Position numbers and translations under genes: made by a program. A stretch of 64,000 nucleotides of DNA, from assembly GCA_003991915.1 (NCBI GenBank), contig RQTK01000697.1, positions 32,081-96,080 on the forward strand, given 5' to 3'. Below the pieces are notes generated by a model that did not search any database, was not told the DNA's origin, and worked only from the letters and a program-made list of their open reading frames with translations. The stretch comes from Elysia chlorotica (Eukaryota > Mollusca > Gastropoda > Plakobranchidae). Shown here one piece after another: positions 56,182 through 64,000 of the stretch; within the stretch, counting starts at the first letter, position 1; each line of letters opens with the position of its first letter.

Positions 56182-59135
56182 TCAATAATGATGATAAAAT
56201 AATAATAAAATTATAGTAAACATAAAACGATAATTATGAAAACAATAAACTCATAATTTCTCATCAAATTTACAACAATAAAAACACACACACTCACAAA
56301 GAAAATGTAACAACTACTCTTTGCCTAACGTTTTGTTATTAAACTATTGATTAATTCTTAGCATTAATTTAATACCTTGGTTTTCCTCACCGAGACTTAA
56401 AGTCAGACTAAACATATTAATGAATTTTAGCACCATCTTACTAAACACACAGTTATACAGCTTAGATATTTTCAAACCATGAAAAGTATTCTTTTTATCA
56501 CTACACAGATGTGTGTATCTTTAGAGTAGTTATACTCATAAAACCATGAAGTAAAAAGCACTTGATAAAAAAAGTTATTGTAGAGAAATCGGCAAACCCT
56601 AAAGCCGATCATTGTTAATTTTGACTACAGTAGCAGGAAGGCGGATAAAAGAATTCGATAAAGTTGTTTGTATACATCAGGTTTTCGTCTTTTCTAACAA
56701 TGAAAGTAAAAACGTCTAAGCTGATTCAATGATGTTTAATACACTATTTCTATTTTGTTTTGATTTGTTTGTTTTGTTGTTGTTATTTTTCTGGGAATCG
56801 ATTATGTTTAAAAAAACGACTGAAAAAATGCATGCATTTAATATAATTGGAAATGCTGACCTTTAGAATCAGGCACTGTTTGTTTAAGATTAAAATTAAA
56901 ATCGATTGCTATTCTCTATGGCATATTTTGCCTTTCAGTAAAAATACCTGCATTAGTAAATAAAAAAATAGTGAACACCAAGAACACTATAGTAAAACTT
57001 TTGAAATAAAAAGAATGAGAAATAACAGCAAAATTACAGAGCAAAAAATACTGAAGTCACGAATCATTTCTTCCTTTACCTAGATAAACACCTTTGGTTG
57101 AAAACATATTGCCAAGGAATTTCAAACTCTTCCGCGCAAACAGTAGGTGACAAGTTGAAAGGTAGGATGGGCAAAAACAAACTACCCATTAAAAAAGAGC
57201 TTTGAAAAATAATTATGCTATCGCCGTAGAAAATTCCCCTGGAAAATTAATGTATTGCTTCAGCTTGAAAGGTCTTGTGAACTCAGCTCTTCAGAGGTTT
57301 GCGTTGAGAGACAAACTTAGTCCCAATGTATAGAGTTACATTGAAACTGACGGACAGGTAAAAAAGCGAGATTGAATACCACTGTTTTGTGGCGCTGGGG
57401 TACAGATCCTTGGCAGTTCCTGCGTGAGAGAAACCGAGGAATTATCGGAGTTCTTAAATAAAAGCTTGTCATGTGAGTAAAAGGGATAAAATTCAATCAA
57501 GCTGCGCAGAACACTAGTCACGACTGGGAACTTGTGAATCACGGCTGTTTCAATTATTTTTTTTAAACATATCCACGAAGAGAGCCGTCAACAAAAGCCA
57601 CATAGATCAAATCGAACCAGCGTTTTAAGATTCAACCTTTCTATATGAGGCTTCCTATTCCATGTTTAAAAATGCATGAACTCTTCAAGAAAATTTAAAG
57701 TCAATACCGAATGTTATAAAAGCTTTTGTTGTGGACTGAATCTCTTTGCCTAAAACATAGTACAATGATGGTAGTAAAAAATTATAAAAATCAATAACAC
57801 AAGTTTTAAATTCATAGCCTACTTTAGGGAGGTAAACAATTTGTCAAAGGAAAACAATTTGTAGATAATTAAATATCTGCATCGTCTTGAATCATTTTGA
57901 ATTCTATAATATTCACACCGGCAGTAATTAAATAAAAGTCTAACTATGTACTGCTGAATGTAATAATTATGTGGGGAAATCCTTTACCAGAATTTTTGAT
58001 TTTCCAACGACTTGAAATCTATCATTATGCCCTTTATTTCTGACATTTTATTTTCGCTTTGAATCTTTGAATTGGACTAAGGAGAAAAAAAAACAACTAC
58101 GGCTTTACATTAACAAAAGACCAGCTTCTCAAGCTCTCAACATTATTAACTCAACCCTAGTATCGCTCAGTTCGGCTTTCCGGCATCTCAGAAAGAATCA
58201 TAAAACTCAACCTAAAATCGATTCACTATCATGATCAGGATCGGTTACAATGCGGAACTTTGCAGCTCAGATGGAAACTTTATCAAGAGAAAGACCTTGA
58301 TCTTTTTAACTTGAGCGTGTGTTATCTCTAGACGGTAACAAGTGAAGCTTTTCTCCTAGCTTAACGTGTGGTATGTTCCCAAAGAGGATTAATTTGCGAG
58401 GAGTGTTAGACTTGTTTACATTATTATCCACAAGGGCGGTGCATGATAATTAAACTAAACAAAAAAAAGGATGGTGTGGAGAAATGGCGCTTAAAATGTT
58501 TAACAATTTTTGACTGCAAGATGAGTGTATAAATCTACTGTAACAAACAATTTAATATTCACAGATGAAAAAAATGAGTATTATATTAGAATGTTGTTTA
58601 TTTGGTGGGTGCATTATCCGCATGTAAGTTTTATTCGCAAATTCATGCAGTTTGCGAGAACCGGACCAGCGATTTATAATAATTTGGCAATGATATAACT
58701 AAAATTACAGCGTCTTTTAAAAACAACCCGTTCCTGTGTGTAGCCAGTGGGTTTTTAAATCATAAGTTCTTAGTCTGTGTTTTCTTAAATCTTATTAATG
58801 GTAAATGATGTTGTGATAAAAAAAAATCTATGCAACTATAGAGGATATCAATTATTAAAAAAAAAAAAATAGTAGGAAAAAACTCCTTCTCTGGGTCTAG
58901 TAGTACGGCGAATGGATCCATATTTACAGCATGGTACCAGGAGAGGAAGAATGTATAAGAACTGATCTGCGGGGAAACTTCTGATAAGCTTCAAGGATGG
59001 GGAGAGAGTGTGTGAAAGCCCATTCCGAGATTAAAGATCAACAATGTTTTAAGCCACATCCTCGAGTCTTGGCATCACGTGACTCGGAGGAAAAGGCCAG
59101 TCTCCGATCGTCAGTCTTGCAGACAGCGTCTGTTC
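56182..59135. other. long AT-rich unique stretch, no gene seen
   Basis: Nearly 3 kb without a supported gene, SINE or microsatellite, the quietest part of the window. 58,890-59,130 is GC-richer and contains the palindromic E-box-like TCACGTGA (59077-59084). Otherwise nothing is recognised. Confidence 0.5.
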
Positions 59136-59140
59136 GAAAG

Positions 59141-59275
59141 TTGATTAAGTTACGGTGACCCTAAAAACCTTTTGGAGTTAACGGAAAAGCTAATACAGGG
59201 AAGTAAATGACTACATCCTGTATTAGCTTTTCCGTTAATTCCAAAAGGTTTTTAGGGTCAGCTTAACTTAATTAA
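59141..59275. mobile_element. MITE-like hairpin, 59-bp inverted arms
   Basis: Arm 59141-59199 and arm 59217-59275 are inverse complements at 55 of 59 positions with a 17-base spacer. They include CCCTAAAAACCTTTTGGA and ACGGAAAAGCTAATACAGG. The structure is too long and exact for chance. It fits a foldback MITE, or less likely a hairpin RNA precursor. Flanks TTGATTAAG and CTTAATTAA contain TTAA/TAA, possibly part of a target duplication, but ends cannot be fixed from one copy. No similar copy was noticed in the window. Confidence 0.8.
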
Positions 59276-60920
59276 TAAATGTATTTGACGTTAACAAAAC
59301 TAATATGGTCTCTACTAACCAAGACATCTCAAAGCTACACCGAACGCTTTTAAGACATCCAAGAGCATTTTACGCACAAGTTCCACATTTTTACGTTTTT
59401 ATCTTCTTACCAATAATGTATGCTTTAACTATGGGTAGTTTCTCAACTTAAGTGAAATATGTGTAACCAAGAACAGTGATGCTTTTTATCATTGCCATCT
59501 TGCTATTTTTTAAGGGCTCCAAAAAAAACAACTAATGATTTGTTCTCATTCCAAAAAACGTCATCGCTCTTTTATTCATTTATCCCAATCCTTCTCATAC
59601 TCATCACTCTCTCGCTCACCGACTCACTCAAGCGATCAAGTCATCAACCGTTGACTATTGAAGTCATCTTAACACTCGCTCACTCCCTGATTAACTGACC
59701 AACTCACCTGTCAGGCGAAAAGTCATTTGCATTTTCTCTTCATCTCTCTCTAATCCACACACGAACTCATCAACTCAGTTGTTCAAAGAACCAACTGTTC
59801 GCATTATTTCTTAATCGATCACTCACTCTCTCTAACCTACTCACTCTACCACTTAGATCTCTTACTCAATGGACCCCATAGATCAATCGTTCTCTCATTA
59901 CATTAATCACCTACTTCTTAAATACATAATTAATTGTTTACTAATTGATAAATTAATTTAGTTTTGCAAATAATTTTTCAACTTAAAAGTATTTTTTTTG
60001 CAGATAATGTTAAATGATAAACAAATTCTTCTTAACCCTCCTTCCTCCTTGAACTTGTAGAACCAATACAACTAAAACTTATGTATAGCGATACTTTAGA
60101 TCATTTTAAAACAAACAAATCTTAATGTGCAAACAGCATATTTAAATATAGCAGTTATAACAAAATGTCATTTCTGTGACTTCATTGTTTAAAGAACGTC
60201 TCCTTTTATGATTAAATAATAATAAAAAATACACTCATAGCCTGGCAGCTTTAGATTAAGAAAACTGTGTGAAGAAACCACGCTGTGACACATAAAAATA
60301 ATATCTGTAAATCTGATATTAGCTTTATAAAGTTAATTAGGAATCCTTGCTAACATTGAGCAATAACTTAATGACGAAGCTAATAAAGGCGAACCATTTT
60401 TATGTTGAATAATTAATTTTATTGTTCCTCTTGCTCTTTTCTTGTCTTATTTTACACGTTTTCGATTATCCGAGCATTTTAACTGGTCCTTGAATTAAAG
60501 ATGTATGAAGTGTTTCCAGAGCTCTGATTTAACAATATTACATGTATTTTTAGCATCTAATTTAATTGGCTCTTTAGAGGAATGGGTCTAATCCTAATGT
60601 GTTTTTTTTCAATATTTCTATGCACTATACAATTGAGTTTTAATCTCTTGCTCATATGCATTATATTTTGTTCCGAAGCTTATTATGCAGCTACCCAACT
60701 CACTAGTAAGTCTCACATAGGCGCTGTTTGCACTAGTTTGGCATAGTAACGCTATCATGTTCTGCGAGTTGGATATCTGGTTTCCCCCGATACTCACCCC
60801 CTGCCTATTAATGTCACTCACGAATGTCCATGTCGCTCATCATTTATTTATAGCGGGTTTTGCCTGCGGCTGCACAGCGCTATGCAAGTTTCGGATCAGA
60901 AAGCGAAAATAAATATAAAT
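59276..60920. other. unique AT-rich DNA, no gene seen
   Basis: CACTCACTC-type short repetition at 59600-59870 is only compositional. 60,620-60,900 is less AT-rich with a 67-codon minus frame and no domain. Confidence 0.45.
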
Positions 60921-60924
60921 TTGA

Positions 60925-61090
60925 GGCTGCTATAGCACACTGGTCTCCGCATTGACAAGGAAAATGGCGACCAGGGAGAAGGTGCGAGTTCGATCCCCGT
61001 CCTTTTCAAATGTCTTAAATTCCCGCTATCTTTTATAGTCTAATCTTAACGTCTCAAGCTAGATATTAGCGTGCGACCGCCTCTTCTAAC
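60925..61090 (+). mobile_element. tRNA-derived SINE, second family
   Basis: The head holds GCTGCTATAGCACACTGG and a strong B box, GTGCGAGTTCGATCCCCG (60983-61000). It is followed by a short body, GTCTCAAGCTAGATATTAG, and the terminal CCTCTTCTAACCT. The body and end match the element at 6117-6346 (GTCTCAGCTAGACCTAGG ... CCCTTCTAACCT) and not the main SINE family, so at least two SINE bodies are present in this genome. Confidence 0.75.
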
Positions 61091-62020
61091 CTGCTATACT
61101 TAATGTTCCTGTTACGTGTATCCCTGATGGCCCATAAATCTAGCTCTGGCAGTTAAAGCCTCTTTGGCTGTTATACTGTCTTTTTTTGTAACCTAATCAT
61201 GTTCCAACAGTCATTTTTATGTACTAATTCACATCCTTTGGGTTTAATTCCAACACTCATCTATCTCACCCAACATTCTGCTGTATCACCGTTTACCAAC
61301 GCGTGTACCAATGATTCTGCTGAATGCAGGGGCTCTTTATTTCCTCGAATGAGAATAATTTAAATTTTAATCTATAGTACTGTACCAATCAATGCCATTT
61401 ATGAAAGTTTGACAGAACTAAGCCAAGGCTGACAGCCTAAAATATAATTTCCTCCTAAGAATTTAATCGAGTCAGCACGAGAACCTCACACAAACCTCAC
61501 ACATCAGCGCAAACAATAATTATTGTAAGTCGTTCAGACAGAGACGTGTTTCTGGCAGTAACCTTTTTCGAGGTAGACAAATAACGACCGTAGTTCTATC
61601 TTTGGAAAACGTCGGCATGGTATTGATTTGATAAATAATCCGCATTTCTTGCTTTGTGAAGGCACCGCGCTCGGATTTGTAGTGACGCCGGTTTTACAGG
61701 GAGAATCGTACTTGTGTAATTGCCGCAAGGATCAATGAAGATCTACGTACAATGTAAGAACATAATTATTGACAGTACCTGTCGCACGTGCAAATCTTTC
61801 TACCGCTCCCAAAAACTATTATTCCATAGAAAATCAAAACGCTTATGATTATTGGATGCGCTACCCAGCTGAGTTTTCTTATTTATTCAGTGTGACGAAA
61901 GATTTCCAAATAATCCATAGGATTCAAATAATCATTGTTCCTTGACATAGTTATTGAAACAATTATAACAAGAATATATAAAAATAATATCCCTAACAAA
62001 GTTTTATATAATTGTTACTA
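61091..62020. other. unique AT-rich DNA, no gene seen
   Basis: No feature is recognised. Confidence 0.45.
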
Positions 62021-62025
62021 GTCAC

Positions 62026-62297
<272 letters not shown>

Positions 62298-62299
62298 AT

Positions 62300-63115
62300 A
62301 ATAATGCTTGCAGAAGCACATTATACAAATGTTATGATTAATTTGGTTAAGATCCCTTGGACACGTCTTCCACAGTTTTTACATCGGGGAGTCCAATAAC
62401 TAACAGTTCCTCCGGCGGTGAAGGTACTTTGGATTTATTTATAAGTCTCTATCACGGTGGGCTTTTTTGTATGTTAAACACTTATTGAATTTACAGACAT
62501 AGCTTAAATATAAATTTAGCGAATTATTTTTGACAAAATATCAGGCAACTCTCATCTAGAACGGAATTTATTTAACTTTAAGTTTTTGCAGCAATCCAGC
62601 CTACCCGTATAGTTCCAATAACACAGTTGCCACATTGTAATCTTAAAACTATCATATTTCTTGCCTATAATTCGTTTTTTAACTTAACAAATGCGGATTT
62701 TAACGAATAATGGCTATTAGAAATCCTTCTTTGAAAAATACAAAAAAACAAAACAGTTACTACCAAACGCGAAATCTTAATGTAGACGAAGTGTTGCTTT
62801 ATTGTTATATCGTGTTTAGACGAAAGTTGTGGTTTTTGAAAATGTAGCCGTTTTAACCCATTAGATACGTTTACTGAAACCGAAACGCATATTTTCTTAA
62901 GTTGGATATCTAACCTTGAATTGAAATGCTGCACCATCTTTATTTCTTTTGTTTTGTCTGTCTGCCTGTCTCACGATCTATTTACCACTATCTCTTTCCT
63001 GCAGCGCGTATCAACTGGTGTGTCTTGTCTATCATCCCGTTACCTGGAGTTTCCGTTTTCTAACGCCTGTATGCGTTTTCTTTTAGTTATTTGTCATTAT
63101 CTTTTATCTGTCTAT
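62300..63115. other. unique AT-rich DNA, no gene seen
   Basis: No feature is recognised. Confidence 0.45.
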
Positions 63116-63124
63116 GACTGCAGC

Positions 63125-63219
63125 TTCTATCTCTCTCTTTATCTCTCTCTTTCTCTCTCTCTATCTTTCTCTCTATCTCTTTCTCTCTCCCCCTCTCTCT
63201 AGCTCTCTCTCTCTCCCTT

Positions 63220-63281
<62 letters not shown>

Positions 63282-63315
63282 ATCTCTCTCTCTCTTTCTC
63301 TCTCTTTCTCTCATC
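63125..63315. repeat. CT-rich tract
   Basis: Imperfect CT with CTTT interruptions and pure runs around 63217-63275. Both-strand frames are repeat translation. Confidence 0.95.
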
Positions 63316-63635
63316 TATGATCCGTCCTTTTATCTGCTGTCTTCATGCCTATCTTCCCCTTTCGCTCTTCCGTTTTCACATTTCAACACACCTCTTCACA
63401 GCAAAGATAAAGGCTAAACATTGATTTAATTCCGCAGATATATTGCTTGCTGCTTCCCTATAATATTATATATCTTATCTCCTGGTTTTTCTTGTAATTA
63501 ATTCGATTTGTCCACGTCTTCTCACAACAAACTCGACCAGTTAATGTGATTTAATTCCTTAGATATATTGATTGCTACTCCCCCATGCTATATATGATTA
63601 CCTACCCCAGCCTTTTTTCTGTCTTTAATTTGGTT
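63316..63635. other. AT-rich DNA with a short internal repetition
   Basis: GATATATTG.TTGCTRCT-type sequence appears near 63436 (AGATATATTGCTTGCTGC) and 63562 (AGATATATTGATTGCTAC), each preceded by TTAATTCC. This indicates a diverged tandem repeat of about 125 bp. No gene is seen. Confidence 0.5.
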
Positions 63636-63639
63636 TGTC

Positions 63640-63860
63640 CCATCCTTGGCTGCCCTTATCGCATTACGCGGGCGCTAATAGAATAACGCGAGTGACTGTG
63701 GTAACACCCACAGTTCTAGCACCAGGCGCCGAGCCGCGCTCTAATGACGTTAGCCTAATGAGCAATGGCCGAACCCCCGCTGTCTCCGTATACGGCTCAC
63801 CCAGTGGGGCCTATTGCCCCGGCAATTAGATCAGGCTGGCCTAATCAATACCGCGGTAAC
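63640..63860. other. GC-richer block, candidate regulatory element
   Basis: About 210 bp of clearly higher G+C without repeats. It contains CGCTAATAGAATAACGCG, CTCTAATGACGTTAGCC, CCTAATGAGC, GGCAATTAGATC and GGCCTAATC, a cluster of TAAT/ATTA homeodomain-type cores. The 64-codon frame at 63635-63829 has no recognised domain. Enhancer-like conserved noncoding DNA is a reasonable but untested reading. Confidence 0.3.
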
Positions 63861-64000
63861 AAAACATGTCATAGGCTGGACAAAAGGAGTTTGAGAGGTG
63901 AATACAGGGAAAAGGGGGAAGGGGTGGGGGCGCAGGGATTTTGTTTTGACCACATTTCATCATATCAATGGAATGGGGTAGAAAACAACGGAGAAATAGG

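Overview
This window reads as intergenic or intronic DNA from a lophotrochozoan nuclear genome, most likely a mollusc and probably a gastropod. That placement is an inference from four things. The base is AT-rich with almost no open reading frames. (AG/CT)n microsatellites are extremely dense, with more than twenty arrays. There is a high load of tRNA-derived SINEs sharing one body. One decayed Jockey-superfamily LINE is present. I found no complete protein-coding gene, rRNA, functional tRNA or CRISPR array. Most apparent open frames are simple-repeat artefacts.

Layout: 0-3.7 kb is repeat-poor sequence with a trinucleotide array at the edge, a SINE head and a pyrimidine-rich tract. About 3.7-15.3 kb is a large imperfect palindrome. 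Its left arm (about 3.7-7.9 kb) is repeated in inverse order and orientation by a right arm (about 9.8-15.3 kb) around a non-homologous spacer of about 1.9 kb. The arms are generally about 75-85% alike by eye but contain two islands that are nearly identical. 15.5-21.3 kb holds purine/pyrimidine tracts, two near-complete SINEs and a diverged tandem duplication. 21.3-33.1 kb is mostly featureless, with SINE fragments and some GC-richer blocks. 33.4-33.8 kb is a degenerate minisatellite of about 37 bp. 35.0-36.65 kb is a 5'-truncated, decayed LINE on the minus strand. It lies between two direct copies of an unrelated 160-170 bp repeat. A 49-base assembly gap sits at 37,352-37,400.

40.8-43 kb is rich in (CT)n with a near-full SINE inserted in one array. 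44.2-47.7 kb is a badly eroded tandem array with units of about 0.4-1 kb. 48.0-50.7 kb carries an 84-bp tandem pair and a duplicated segment. 51.8-55.9 kb has further SINEs, a GC-richer block with splice-like flanks and a double-open-frame block. 59.1-59.3 kb is a striking 59-bp-arm hairpin of MITE type. 60.9-61.1 kb is another SINE. 62.0-62.3 kb is a perfect (ATC)90 array. The last kilobase has a long CT tract and a GC-richer block that could be a regulatory element.

Nothing here works together as a pathway. The connections are evolutionary: SINE insertions date the palindrome (one is shared by both arms, one is confined to the left arm), and SINEs, microsatellites and local tandem duplication repeatedly occur together. 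The least explained structures are the palindrome with its conserved islands, the 44-47.7 kb array and the 59.2 kb hairpin. Three very tentative host exon candidates (28.8, 37.7 and 53.4 kb) are listed at low confidence. Coordinates of diverged repeats are by-eye estimates.
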